Shown here piece after piece: positions 16,793-25,400 of a stretch of DNA of 64,000 nt. Under the pieces are notes generated by a model that worked only from the letters and a program-made list of their open reading frames with translations, ran no database searches and was not told the DNA's origin. The stretch spans positions 1 to 64,000 of the forward strand of contig NZ_JASKMT010000026.1 in NCBI RefSeq assembly GCF_030124175.1, given 5' to 3'. Numbering within the stretch: the stretch's first letter is position 1; every line of letters begins with the position of its first letter. The translations under genes were made by a program, and so were the position numbers. Source of the DNA: Streptomyces sp. 549 (GTDB lineage Bacteria > Actinomycetota > Actinomycetes > Streptomycetales > Streptomycetaceae).

Positions 16793-18163
16793 ATGAAACC
16801 GACCGCCCCCGCCCCACCCGTGGGCCCCGTCCCGGGCCCCGCCGCCGCGAAGCACAACCCGCGGCGGCGGGCCCGGCGCCGGGCCCGCGTGGCCGCGGTG
16901 CTGTTCGTCCTCCCGGCGCTGCTGCTGCTCGGCTCACTCGTCGTGTACCCGGTGGTCTTCTCCATCGGGCGCAGCCTGTTCGACGCGAGCGGCGACACCT
17001 TCGTGGGCGCCGGCAACTACACCGAGATGTTCCGCGACCCGGCGACGCTCAAGGCCATTCGCAACAGCACGATCTGGGTGGTCGTCGCCCCCGTCCTGCT
17101 CACCGGGCTGGGCCTGGTGCTCGCCGTGCTCACGGAGAAGATCCGCTGGGCGACCGCCTTCAAACTGCTGCTGTTCCTGCCGATGGCGGTCTCCTTCCTC
17201 GCCGCCGGCATCATCTTCCGGCTCGCCTACGAGCAGGACCCCGAGCGCGGTGTGCTCAACGCGGTGGTCGTCGGCGTGCACGACTCCGTCAACGACGGCT
17301 CCGCCTATCCCAAGGCGCGGGCCCGCGAGGAGCACGGCCTCAGCCGCACCGAGGACGGCGGCTACCGCACCAGCGACCCGCTGGGGCCGGGCGACAGCGT
17401 CAGCCTCGGCTTCGTCGGCGTCCCGCCGGCCGACGTGCCAGCCGGGGCGCGGCCCGCCGCGGGCGCCGCGGCCGAGCAGGCCGCCGACGACGAACTGCGC
17501 GGCACCGTCTACCTGGACTTCACCCCCGGCGGGGGCGGCAGCCCCGGCCGGGTCGACCCGCAGGAGAAGGGCCTGCCCGGCATGAGCGTCGAGGCGGTCC
17601 GCGACGGCGAGGTGGCCGGCCGGACGACGACGGCCGCCGACGGCTCGTTCACCTTCACCGGCCTGGCCGACGGCTCGTACACGGTGCGGCTGCCCGCGGC
17701 GAACTTCGCCCCGCCCTACGAGGGCGTGTCCTGGCTCGGCCCGGCCCTGGTCACCCCGGCGATCATCGGCGCGTACCTGTGGATCTGGACCGGCTTCTCC
17801 ATGGTCCTCATCGGCGCGGGCCTCGCGGCGCTGCCCCGGGACACCCTGGAGGCCGCCCGGATGGACGGCGCCAACGAGTGGCAGATCTTCCACCGCATCA
17901 CGGTGCCGCTGCTCGCCCCGGTGCTGACGGTCGTCTTCGTGACGCTGGTCATCAACGTGATGAAGGTCTTCGACCTCGTCTACATCATCGCCCCGGGCCC
18001 GGTACAGGAGGACGCCAACGTGCTCGCCACCCAGATGTGGCTGGTGTCCTTCGGCGGCGGCAACAACCAGGGCCTCGGCAGCGCGCTCGCGGTGCTGCTG
18101 CTCGCCCTGGTGGTGCCCGCGATGATCTTCAACGTCCGACGCTTCCGCAGGAGCCAGTCATGA
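16793..18163 (+). CDS. MalF-like sugar ABC permease with an extracellular Ig-like insert
   Basis: 456 aa against about 300 for ordinary family members. Helices lie at about residues 33-56, 93-113 and 122-146. The chain then leaves the membrane for residues 150-312. This insert has a Pro/Ala linker and a compact domain (about 235-305: LRGTVYLDF, GLPGMSVEAVRDGEVAGRT, ADGSFTFTGLADGSYTVRL) that looks like the SdrD-B/carboxypeptidase-regulatory beta-sandwich. The membrane part resumes at 314, with the EAA coupling loop LEAARMDGANEWQIFHRITV. The insert sits where E. coli MalF has its P2 domain, which contacts the binding protein. ATG 16793; ATGA overlap with the next permease. Confidence 0.9.
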   Translation: MKPTAPAPPVGPVPGPAAAKHNPRRRARRRARVAAVLFVLPALLLLGSLVVYPVVFSIGRSLFDASGDTFVGAGNYTEMFRDPATLKAIRNSTIWVVVAPVLLTGLGLVLAVLTEKIRWATAFKLLLFLPMAVSFLAAGIIFRLAYEQDPERGVLNAVVVGVHDSVNDGSAYPKARAREEHGLSRTEDGGYRTSDPLGPGDSVSLGFVGVPPADVPAGARPAAGAAAEQAADDELRGTVYLDFTPGGGGSPGRVDPQEKGLPGMSVEAVRDGEVAGRTTTAADGSFTFTGLADGSYTVRLPAANFAPPYEGVSWLGPALVTPAIIGAYLWIWTGFSMVLIGAGLAALPRDTLEAARMDGANEWQIFHRITVPLLAPVLTVVFVTLVINVMKVFDLVYIIAPGPVQEDANVLATQMWLVSFGGGNNQGLGSALAVLLLALVVPAMIFNVRRFRRSQS

Positions 18164-19098
18164 GCGGACCCGGCACCATCGAGGCCAAGCCCGCGCCGCA
18201 GCCCGTCCCGGCGCGCGGCCCCGGCGCGGTCACTCCCGCCCGTCCCCGGCGCTCCCCGCTGAAGTGGCTGACGGCACAGCTCAGCCGCGGCCTGGTCCAG
18301 GCGCTGCTGGTGGTCATCGGGCTGATCTGGATCACCCCGCTGGCCGGGCTGTTCCTGTCCTCGCTGCGCTCGGAGCAGGACAACGCCTCGGCCGGCTGGT
18401 GGACGGCGCTGACCGATCCCGCCCAGCTGTCGCTGGAGAACTACACCGCGCTGTTCCAGGACTCCGGCATCACCAGCTCGTTCTGGAACACGGTGATGAT
18501 CTCCGTGCCGACGACCGTGCTGGTGGTCGGGATCGCCGCGCTGGCCGGATACGCCTTCGCCTGGCTGGACTTCCCCGGCCGGGACGCCATCTTCCTGCTG
18601 GTGGTGGGGCTGCTGGTGGTGCCGGTGCAGATCGGTCTGCTGCCGGTCGCCAAACTCTTCGGCGCCATCGGCCTGTTCGGGACGATTCCCGGTGTCGTGC
18701 TGTTCCACGTCGCCTACGGGCTGCCGTTCGCGGTGTTCCTGCTGCGCAACTACTTCGCGGAGATCCCGCGCGAGATGCTGGAGGCCGCCCGGATGGACGG
18801 CGGCGGCGAGTGGCGGATCTTCAGCCGGCTGGTGCTGCCGCTCGGCCGTCCCGCCCTCGCCAGCCTGGCCATCTTCCAGTTCCTGTGGGTGTGGAACGAC
18901 ATGCTGGTGGCACTGCTCTTCGCCGACAGCGACTCGCAGCCGCTGACCGTGGCACTCCAGTCCGAGATGCGGCAGTTCGGCAGCAACATCGGCGTGCTGG
19001 CACCGGGCGCGTTCCTCTCCCTGGTGGTGCCCGTCGCCGTGTTCTTCGCCTTCCAGCGGCACTTCGTCCAGGGGGTGATGGCCGGCTCCGTCAAGTGA
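18160..19098 (+). CDS. MalG-like sugar ABC transporter permease
   Basis: 312 aa. A cytoplasmic Pro-rich N-terminus of about 35 residues is followed by six helices. The EAA motif is EMLEAARMDGGGEWRIFSRL, and the C-terminus is of MalG type (FQRHFVQGVMAGSVK), which in MalG reaches into the binding-protein cavity. It is translationally coupled to the preceding permease (start ATG overlaps the stop). It is last gene of the operon and is followed by a long GC-rich hairpin. Confidence 0.94.
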   Translation: MSGPGTIEAKPAPQPVPARGPGAVTPARPRRSPLKWLTAQLSRGLVQALLVVIGLIWITPLAGLFLSSLRSEQDNASAGWWTALTDPAQLSLENYTALFQDSGITSSFWNTVMISVPTTVLVVGIAALAGYAFAWLDFPGRDAIFLLVVGLLVVPVQIGLLPVAKLFGAIGLFGTIPGVVLFHVAYGLPFAVFLLRNYFAEIPREMLEAARMDGGGEWRIFSRLVLPLGRPALASLAIFQFLWVWNDMLVALLFADSDSQPLTVALQSEMRQFGSNIGVLAPGAFLSLVVPVAVFFAFQRHFVQGVMAGSVK

Positions 19099-19110
19099 GC
19101 CCCCATACGG

Positions 19111-19164
19111 GCGGGGCGGGCCGGCAACGAGCGCCACGGGGGTGCTCGGCGCCGCCCGCCCCGC
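19111..19164. terminator. convergent terminator between the sugar operon and dtd
   Basis: Arms GCGGGGCGGGC (19111-19121) and GCCCGCCCCGC (19154-19164) are perfectly complementary. A smaller inner stem (GAGC/GCTC) lies within the loop. It sits between convergent genes and can serve both. Confidence 0.65.
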
Positions 19165-19218
19165 CGCCGCAACCGCTCGGCGGGTCACCCCTTCGGCTGC
19201 CGGGCCGCCCCCGGCGCG

Positions 19219-19644
19219 TCAGACCTCCAGCAGCACCGTGAAGGGACCGTCGTTGACGAGCGACACCTTCATGTCGGCGCCGAACCGGCCCTCCGCGACC
19301 TCCGCGCCCAGCTCCCGCAGCCGGGCGCACACCTCGTCCACCAGCGGCTCGGCGACCGGTCCGGGAGCCGCCGCGTTCCACGTCGGCCGCCGGCCCTTGC
19401 GTGCGTCGCCGTAGAGCGTGAACTGGCTGATCACCAGCAGTGGGGCGCCCAGATCGGAGCACGACTTCTCGCCCTCCAGGATGCGCAGCGACCACAGCTT
19501 GCGGGCCAACCGCGCGGCGTGCTCCGCGGTGTCCTCGTGCGTCACCCCCACCAGGACGCACAGCCCGGCGCCCACCACCTCGCCGACCGTCCGGCCGTCC
19601 ACCGTCACCCGGGCCCCGTTCACCCTCTGAACTACTGCTCGCAT
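19219..19644 (-). CDS. dtd: D-aminoacyl-tRNA deacylase
   Basis: 141 aa, normal Dtd length. It removes D-amino acids from mischarged tRNA as a cytoplasmic homodimer. Signatures: MRAVVQRVNGARVTVDG at the start, the catalytic SQFTLYGD segment, and NDGPFTVLLE at the C-terminus (the Gly-Pro loop; family form usually GPVT). ATG 19644 is the natural start. Single leftward gene converging on the sugar operon. Confidence 0.96.
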   Translation of the reverse strand: MRAVVQRVNGARVTVDGRTVGEVVGAGLCVLVGVTHEDTAEHAARLARKLWSLRILEGEKSCSDLGAPLLVISQFTLYGDARKGRRPTWNAAAPGPVAEPLVDEVCARLRELGAEVAEGRFGADMKVSLVNDGPFTVLLEV

Positions 19645-19927
19645 GCATCCATGATGCGCCGGATGGGTGCCAAGCCGCTGCGCGCGGCCGCCCGGCAGTG
19701 GCACGATGCGAGAACGTAATACGGCGGTCGCGGACCACGCGGCCACCACCGCGACACCGTTGAGCCGACGGACAGATGAGTCGTATGAACTGCATGAACG
19801 CCATGCACACCGCACCCGCCGCCGAACCCGTGCGCCCCGCGCCCGGCCCGGACCGGCGTGTGCGGCGTGCCGCCCCGGACGGCACAGGACCGGCAGGACG
19901 CGGCACAGCGGACGAGGGGACCACATT

Positions 19928-20545
19928 ATGACCACGTACGGAACCGGCCGGGACCCCGACCGCGGCACCGAACACACCAGGGCGGCCGGCGCGGTGACCG
20001 CCGCCGCACCCCACCTGCCCCACCAGCACCCCGGCGTCGACGGCCCCCGCCCCGCGCCCGCGGACCACGCACCCGGGCTCGGCGCACTGGGCCTGCCCTC
20101 GCTGCGCGGACTGCGCCGATCCGCACAGCAGGACGAGGCCGACCTCAGCTACCTGCGGCGCCTGCTCCAGGGCCGCATCGACATCCTGCGGGCCGAGATC
20201 ACCCGCCGGGTCGACCCGGCGGCACGCATCGTCGACCGGCTGCCGGAGATCCTCGCCGACGCCCCCGCCCGGCACCGCCAGTCCGCCCGGCACGTGACCC
20301 TCGGCACCCCGCACAGCGCCGAGTACCGCAAGCTCGCCGACTCGATGCTGGCCGAGGTCGAGCTGTCCGACCTCGGCGCCCGCAGCGACAACGAGCTGCA
20401 CGACGCGATGGGCCGCCTCATCCGCTACGAGCGTCAGATCTCCGGCCGCCGGCAGACCCTCCAGCGGACCGCCGACGAGTGCAGCGCCGAGATCGCCCGC
20501 AGGTACCGTGAGGGCGAAGCACAAGTCGACGACCTGCTGGCCTGA
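19928..20545 (+). CDS. rsiG: RsiG-like c-di-GMP-responsive anti-sigma factor for WhiG
   Basis: 205 aa. A disordered first 60 residues is followed by two long helical segments. The diagnostic c-di-GMP motif E(X)3S(X)2R(X)3Q(X)3D is exact at E70, S74, R77, Q81 and D85 (DEADLSYLRRLLQGRID). In the second helix only E156 and R163 match the register. In S. venezuelae RsiG binds a c-di-GMP dimer and then sequesters the sporulation sigma factor WhiG; older annotation calls the family an aerial-mycelium formation protein. ATG 19928 has GAGGGGACC upstream. It stands alone, followed 52 bp later by the asparaginase-like gene. Confidence 0.85.
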   Translation: MTTYGTGRDPDRGTEHTRAAGAVTAAAPHLPHQHPGVDGPRPAPADHAPGLGALGLPSLRGLRRSAQQDEADLSYLRRLLQGRIDILRAEITRRVDPAARIVDRLPEILADAPARHRQSARHVTLGTPHSAEYRKLADSMLAEVELSDLGARSDNELHDAMGRLIRYERQISGRRQTLQRTADECSAEIARRYREGEAQVDDLLA

Positions 20546-20597
20546 GGGCGATCCCCTCCGGTGGCCGGTCGTGCCCACCGAAGGAGATGGCCCGCCG

Positions 20598-21548
20598 ATG
20601 TCGCCGACCGCAGCACCCGTCCTCGCCGAGATCGTCCGTTCCGGTTTCACCGAGGGCCGGCACCGCGGCTCGCTGGTCGTGCTCGACGCCGACGGGCAGG
20701 TCGACTGGTCGCTCGGCGACCCGTCCGCACCCGTCTTCCCCCGCTCGTCGAACAAGCCGATGCAGGCCGCCGCGGTCCTGCGGGCCGGGCTGCCGCTGTC
20801 CGGCGAACGGCTCGCGCTCGCCGCCGCCAGCCACTCCGGTGAGCCCTTCCACCTGGAGCTGGCCGGGCGCATGATCGCCGAGCAGGGGCTCTCCGAAAAC
20901 GACCTGCTGTGCCCGCCCGACCTGCCGCTGGACGCCGTCGAGGCGGAGACCTACCTCGCCGCGGGAGGCGTCCGCGCCCGTCTGACCATGAACTGCTCCG
21001 GCAAGCACGCCGCGATGCTCGCCGCCTGCCGCGTCAACGACTGGTCCACCGAGACCTACCTCGACCCCGGCCACCCGCTGCAGAAGCTGGTCGTCGAGAC
21101 GGTCGAGGAGGCCGCCGGGGAGCACGTCGCGCACACCGGCACCGACGGCTGCGGCGCACCGCTGCTGGCGATCTCCCTCACCGGCCTGGCCCGCGCCTTC
21201 CGCAGCTTCGCCCTCGCCGCGCCGGAGAGCGAGCAGGGCCGCGTCGCCCAGGCGATGCGTTGCCACCCCGAGTACGTGGCCGGCACCCGCCGCCCCGACA
21301 CCTGGCTGATGCGGGAGATGCCCGGCGCGCTGTCGAAGATGGGCGCGGAAGCGGTCCAGGCGGTGGCCCTGCCGGACGGCCGTGCGCTCGCCTTCAAGCT
21401 GGAGGACGGCGGCATCCGCGCTCTCGGTCCGGTCCTGGCCCGCACCCTGCGGCGCATGGGCGTGGAGGCGCCGGTGCTCGACCGCGTCGCCGACGTCCCG
21501 CTGCTGGGCGGCGGCGTCCCGGTCGGCGCGGTGCGCGCCACGTTCTGA
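20598..21548 (+). CDS. L-asparaginase II-type protein (COG4448)
   Basis: 316 aa. It belongs to the thermolabile asparaginase family seen in Rhizobium and actinobacteria, unrelated to the E. coli enzymes: LAEIVRSGFTEGRHRGSLVV, FPRSSNKPMQAAAVL, LAAASHSGEPFH, MNCSGKHAAMLA and TDGCGAPLLA. The Ser-Lys pairs and the CSGKH segment correspond to the conserved active-site residues of that family. Expected reaction is asparagine to aspartate plus ammonia. ATG 20598 has AAGGAG 12 nt upstream. It probably shares a transcript with rsiG, though the link to development is not evident. Confidence 0.88.
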   Translation: MSPTAAPVLAEIVRSGFTEGRHRGSLVVLDADGQVDWSLGDPSAPVFPRSSNKPMQAAAVLRAGLPLSGERLALAAASHSGEPFHLELAGRMIAEQGLSENDLLCPPDLPLDAVEAETYLAAGGVRARLTMNCSGKHAAMLAACRVNDWSTETYLDPGHPLQKLVVETVEEAAGEHVAHTGTDGCGAPLLAISLTGLARAFRSFALAAPESEQGRVAQAMRCHPEYVAGTRRPDTWLMREMPGALSKMGAEAVQAVALPDGRALAFKLEDGGIRALGPVLARTLRRMGVEAPVLDRVADVPLLGGGVPVGAVRATF

Positions 21549-21666
21549 GCAGCGGTGGCCCGGTGGTGTGCGTGCCTGCGCACGCCGCCCGCCGTGGCTC
21601 TCCGGGGGCCGGCCGCGGAGGGAAACGCGGATGCGGTGACCGGGCCGGGCGTCCTACGCTGCCGGG

Positions 21667-22917
21667 GTGTCCCTCCCCCTCCGCACGCTCCGTGACCCCT
21701 CCGACCTGCCGGGCTGGCTCGGCGCACTCGCCGTCGGCTTCCTGCGCGCCCCCGAGGTGACCGACGAGGAGGTCGCCTTCCGCGCCGGCGCCTGGGATAT
21801 CGCCCGCGCCTGGGGCGTCTACGACGGCGTGCGCTGCGTCGCGACCTACCGCACGTTCGCGCAGCAGCTCACCCTGCCGGGCGGCCGGGCGGTGCCCGCC
21901 TCGGCCGTCACCAACGTCACCGTCTCCGCGACGCACCGCCGCCGCGGCCTGCTGACCCGGATGATGGGCGCCGGGCTGGCCGACGCCCGGGAGCGGAGCG
22001 ACGTCTGCGCGACGCTGATCGCCGCCGAGTACCCGATCTACGGCCGGTACGGGTTCGGGCCCGCCGCCTGGACGACCGACGTCGCGGTGGACGTGCTGCG
22101 CACCGGCCTCGACCCGCGCCGGCCCGCGGACACCGGCGAGGGAACGGTAGAGCTGGTCTCCGCCGAGGAGTTGGGCAAGCTCGCACCCGGCGTGCACGAG
22201 CGGTTCCGTGCGCTCCCCGACAGCGCCGGCGCGGTGGACCGCAGCGAGCGCTGGTGGCGGTTGCACACCGGAGCGCTGCACGACCCCGTCGATCCGCTGC
22301 CGGTGTACTTCCGCGCGGTGTACCGGGACGCCGCCGGGGAGCCGCAGGGCTTCGTCTCGTACGCGGTCGACGACCGGTGGGAGGCGAAGCTGCCGCACGT
22401 CACCGCCACCGTCCGGGACCTGATCGCCACCACCCCGGCCGCCGAACGCGCGCTGTGGCGCTACCTGATGGCCATCGACTGGGTCACCACGCTCAAGGCG
22501 TCGAACTGCCCGCCGGACGACGTGCTGCCGCTGCTGCTGCCCGACCCCCGCGCCGCCCGCCTCACCACCCACGCCGACTTCCTGTGGGTGCGCCCCCTGG
22601 ACGTGCCGGCTCTGCTGGAGTCCCGGAGCTACCGCGTGCCGGGCGGACTGGTGCTGGAGGTGCACGACCCGGACGGGCCGGCCGCCGGACGCTACGCGCT
22701 CGACGCGGCACCCGAGGGCGCCCGCTGCACGCGCACCACCCGCTCCGCGGACCTCACCCTGGACGCCGCCGCGCTGGGCACGCTCAGCCTGGGCGACGAG
22801 TCGGCCGTCCGGCTGGCGGTGCTGGGCCGGATACACGAGGAGCACCCCGGCGCCGCTGCTCAGGCCGACGCACTGCTGCGCGCCCCCCGCCGCGCCTGGT
22901 GCCCGGACGTCTTCTAG
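21667..22917 (+). CDS. Eis-family GNAT N-acetyltransferase
   Basis: 416 aa with the three-part Eis layout. The N-terminal GNAT domain binds acetyl-CoA (VTNVTVSATHRRRGLLTRMM, quoted in part), followed by a second degenerate GNAT region and a C-terminal sterol-carrier-like domain ending RAWCPDVF. As in Eis, the terminal carboxylate and a Tyr in the AEYPIYGRYGFG segment are expected catalytic groups. Substrates could be amines, aminoglycosides or lysines. GTG 21667 is preceded by TACGCT and 6 nt, so the transcript appears leaderless. Confidence 0.9.
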   Translation: MSLPLRTLRDPSDLPGWLGALAVGFLRAPEVTDEEVAFRAGAWDIARAWGVYDGVRCVATYRTFAQQLTLPGGRAVPASAVTNVTVSATHRRRGLLTRMMGAGLADARERSDVCATLIAAEYPIYGRYGFGPAAWTTDVAVDVLRTGLDPRRPADTGEGTVELVSAEELGKLAPGVHERFRALPDSAGAVDRSERWWRLHTGALHDPVDPLPVYFRAVYRDAAGEPQGFVSYAVDDRWEAKLPHVTATVRDLIATTPAAERALWRYLMAIDWVTTLKASNCPPDDVLPLLLPDPRAARLTTHADFLWVRPLDVPALLESRSYRVPGGLVLEVHDPDGPAAGRYALDAAPEGARCTRTTRSADLTLDAAALGTLSLGDESAVRLAVLGRIHEEHPGAAAQADALLRAPRRAWCPDVF

Positions 22918-22984
22918 AAACCGTCCCGGCTCCCCGGCGGAGGAGCGCACGGTGGGGTGGGCCGGGGCCGGGAGCCCGGGTGGC

Positions 22985-23176
22985 TCAGCTGGCGCCCGGG
23001 CCGATCAGGAGCACGGTCAGCACCGCCGCCCCCATGCAACTGCAGGTCGCGTTCCGCGACTTGATGCCGACCGCCAGCAGGATCACACCGGCGGCGCCGA
23101 ACACGCCGTACCTGGCTTCGATCACACGCTCGGCGACGACCACCAGCACCGCCACGAACAGGGCGAGGTAAGGCAT
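22985..23176 (-). CDS. 63-aa membrane protein, unknown
   Basis: Starts MPYLALFVAVLVVVAE, with three short hydrophobic stretches (about residues 3-15, 24-38 and 48-60) and a CSC motif between the second and third. An excellent ribosome site (GGAGGGAACACC) sits before ATG 23176, which argues for a real gene despite its size. It is divergent from the GntR regulator across a 243-bp region packed with AGTTGG/CCAACT half-sites, so it is a likely target of that regulator. No function assigned. Confidence 0.7.
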   Translation of the reverse strand: MPYLALFVAVLVVVAERVIEARYGVFGAAGVILLAVGIKSRNATCSCMGAAVLTVLLIGPGAS

Positions 23177-23296
23177 GGTGTTCCCTCCTTCCGGAGGACT
23201 CGGAAGACCGTGGACTGCGTGGGCGCCCATACGCCGTCGGACGGGCGGGAGGGGGAAGTGCGCCGAACCGGAGGCAAGATCCGAACAACTTGCGCG

Positions 23297-23385
23297 ACTT
23301 GATCGCCAACCCTGGAAAGTTGGCGGCCAACTCACTCCTAGTTGTGCCCAACTTCGGTGGGCCCAGAAACACTTGGCGGGCAACT
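23297..23385. promoter_or_regulatory. array of four operator-like sites upstream of the GntR gene
   Basis: The best site is AGTTGGCGGCCAACT (23318-23332). Related sites are AGTTGTGCCCAACT (23340-23353), ACTTGGCGGGCAACT (23371-23385, 13 of 15 matches) and a degenerate ACTTGATCGCCAACC (23297-23311). Centres are about 21, 22 and 31 bp apart, close to whole helical turns. Another AAAGTTGTAC half-site sits at 23401. This is consistent with cooperative binding by the GntR protein on one DNA face, controlling both divergent genes. Confidence 0.65.
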
Positions 23386-23419
23386 CCCGCAGCTTCGGAC
23401 AAAGTTGTACGGTCACAGG

Positions 23420-24292
23420 GTGAGCAAGGATCAAGGCGCTGTTGAGCCGGCCACCAAGGACGACATCGCCGCCCATCTGCGGGACCGCATCAGGGACGGC
23501 GAGCTCGGTCCGGGAGACCGGCTGCCCACCCAGCAGAAACTGGTCAGGCAGTTCCGCAGCAACCGCAACGCGGTCCGCGAGGCGCTGAACGTGCTGAAGG
23601 CCGAGGGCCTGCTCGCCCACACCGGCCGCGGCGCCCCGCCCGTGGTCGCCGAGCAGTCCACCCACACCGAGGCCCCGCGCCCGGCCGGCGTCGAACTCGC
23701 GGAGCGGGTGCTCGCCGCCTTCCACGCCGAGCACGTCACCATCGACACCTACTCGCTCACCACGGAGACCCTGAACACCGCCCTGGCCGCGGCGCGCCTG
23801 GCCATCGAAGCCGGGGACCTGAACCCGCAGTCGATCACCGTGCGCGTCATCATGCCGGACCCGCACGCCGAGTTGGCGCTGCCGTGCCTGGTCGGCGACC
23901 CCACCGACCCCCGGCCGCGGGAGCGCCTGCGCGAGCTGATGCAGACATACGCGCAGGTGCTGGTGATGGACCTTCGGAAGCTCCAGGAACTGGAGCTGGT
24001 CAGCGACGTGAGCGTGCAGATCCGCTGGATGCGGATGACTCCGACCATGAAGTACTACCGGCTCAACAACAGCGAAGTGCTCCACGGCCTCTACAAGGTG
24101 ATTCCCCGGACGGTCACCCACCGGCACGAGGACATGGAGATCTACGACGTGCTCGGAGTGGAGGCGTGGCTCTTCCGCTACTCCAGCGGCTCCGACAGCC
24201 GCGACGACCAGGAGACGGCGTTCGTGGACACCACCGCCGAGTGGTTCGACTCGCTCTGGGCGGTCGCCGAGCCCTCCGACCTCACCCGTTGA
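23420..24292 (+). CDS. GntR-type winged-helix regulator with an unassigned C-terminal domain
   Basis: 290 aa. An N-terminal GntR helix-turn-helix (about residues 12-75: GDRLPTQQKLVRQF, NAVREALNVLKAEGLL) is joined to a roughly 190-residue domain. I cannot place this as FadR, UTRA or MocR. It has alternating beta/alpha character (VTIDTYSLTTETLNTALAAA; VRVIMPDP; WLFRYSSG; FVDTTAEWFDSLW). A PLD-like or nucleotide-sensing fold is a guess only. GTG 23420 has no ribosome site. It lies directly downstream of the four-site array and leads the HAD/HAD/APH genes. Confidence 0.82.
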   Translation: MSKDQGAVEPATKDDIAAHLRDRIRDGELGPGDRLPTQQKLVRQFRSNRNAVREALNVLKAEGLLAHTGRGAPPVVAEQSTHTEAPRPAGVELAERVLAAFHAEHVTIDTYSLTTETLNTALAAARLAIEAGDLNPQSITVRVIMPDPHAELALPCLVGDPTDPRPRERLRELMQTYAQVLVMDLRKLQELELVSDVSVQIRWMRMTPTMKYYRLNNSEVLHGLYKVIPRTVTHRHEDMEIYDVLGVEAWLFRYSSGSDSRDDQETAFVDTTAEWFDSLWAVAEPSDLTR

Positions 24293-24590
24293 ACGAACCC
24301 GCCCGGGGCCCTTGGCGGCGGCTCCTCGGCCCGGACACCCCGGTGGGCGGGCGGCGGGTCCGGCCGCCGCACGGGTGAGCGGGCAGCGGGCGCGGGGCCC
24401 GGACCTTGCCATCCGCAGCCGGGGGGCCGAAGATACGGGTCCCGGCGTCCGGTGGCCCGCGGCCCTCCGCGAGGTGCGCCGCATCCGGCACCGGTGGTCC
24501 GGCCGGGCGACCTCGCTCGTGCCGCGGACCGTCGAGCGGGCACCCGGACCCCGTGGCTGCCCGGCACAGCGTGGAGGGGGACGGTTGCCG

Positions 24591-25307
24591 ATGGAACGAC
24601 TGGTCGCTGCGGCGGAGCATGTGGTCTTCGACTTCGACGGGCCGCTCTGCCGGCTCTTCTCCGGCGTCTCCGTGGAGGCGATCACCGAGCGGCTGCTCGC
24701 CATCGCCGACGAACGCGCCTGCGGCCTGGACCTGCCCCGGTCGGACGGCCCGTTCGCCGTCCTGCGCCGGGTGGTCGGGCATTCCCCGTCCGGCCCGCTG
24801 GCGCGTGAACTCGCGGCGGCACTCGTCGAGGAGGAGCTGCGGGCAGCGCCCCGCGCCTGGCCCACCGCGTACGCGGACGGCCTGGTGATGACGCTCGCCG
24901 CCACCGGCCGGATCTTGTCCGTCGCCTCCGACAACGCCCCCGAGGCGGTGCGCGAATACCTCGCCGACCGGCGCCTGGGCCACCTGTTCGCCGGGCGGGT
25001 CCACGGACGCGATCCGGACGCGTCCCTTCTGAAGCCGGACCCGTCGTGTGTGCTGCGGGCGGTCGAGACCGCCGGGGTGCCCACCGAGCGGACGCTGATG
25101 ATCGGTGACTCCGGCCGGGACGCGATCGCGGCCCGGAAGGCCGGCACCGCCTTTCTCGGATACGCCAGGAACGACCGGAAGCGGGCCGACCTGCTGGAGG
25201 CGGGAGTGCCGCCGGAGCACCTGGTCTCCTCGTTGCTGCCCGTCCTGGAAGCGGTATCCGTGGCCGACTTCGCCAAGGTGCCCGCCCGGCGCGCGACAGG
25301 CGGCTGA
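24591..25307 (+). CDS. HAD-superfamily hydrolase (first of a paralogous pair)
   Basis: 238 aa. HAD motif I is VVFDFDGPLC with nucleophile Asp14 and Asp16. Motif II Ser is in SVASDNAPEAV, motif III Lys in LLKPDPS, and motif IV in MIGDSGRDAIAA. An alpha-helical C1 cap lies between motifs I and II. Probably a phosphatase or phosphoglucomutase-like enzyme on a small phosphorylated metabolite. GGAGGGGG precedes ATG 24591. The same DFDGPLC(R/D)LF signature occurs in the next gene, showing a duplication. A 298-bp gap before it holds no gene I can support. Confidence 0.88.
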   Translation: MERLVAAAEHVVFDFDGPLCRLFSGVSVEAITERLLAIADERACGLDLPRSDGPFAVLRRVVGHSPSGPLARELAAALVEEELRAAPRAWPTAYADGLVMTLAATGRILSVASDNAPEAVREYLADRRLGHLFAGRVHGRDPDASLLKPDPSCVLRAVETAGVPTERTLMIGDSGRDAIAARKAGTAFLGYARNDRKRADLLEAGVPPEHLVSSLLPVLEAVSVADFAKVPARRATGG

Positions 25308-25317
25308 ATGCCGTGCG

Positions 25318-25355
25318 GGCGGTGCCGTCGGCCGGGGGCGGCCGTCGGCACCGCC
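25318..25355. terminator. hairpin between the two HAD genes
   Basis: GGCGGTGCCG (25318-25327) pairs with CGGCACCGCC (25346-25355). CGGCC/GGCCG extend it inside after one mismatch. It begins 11 bp past the first HAD stop, so the second HAD gene may have its own promoter or be expressed at a lower level. Confidence 0.6.
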
Positions 25356-25400
25356 TGAGCGCATCTGTTCAACTCCCGTGCCACGCCCGACACTCGGGTG

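Noticed and set aside
16793..18163. Suspected frameshift or gene fusion artefact in the long permease
   Set aside because: The frame stays open with normal codon bias through the insert, and helices resume in register with a proper EAA loop.
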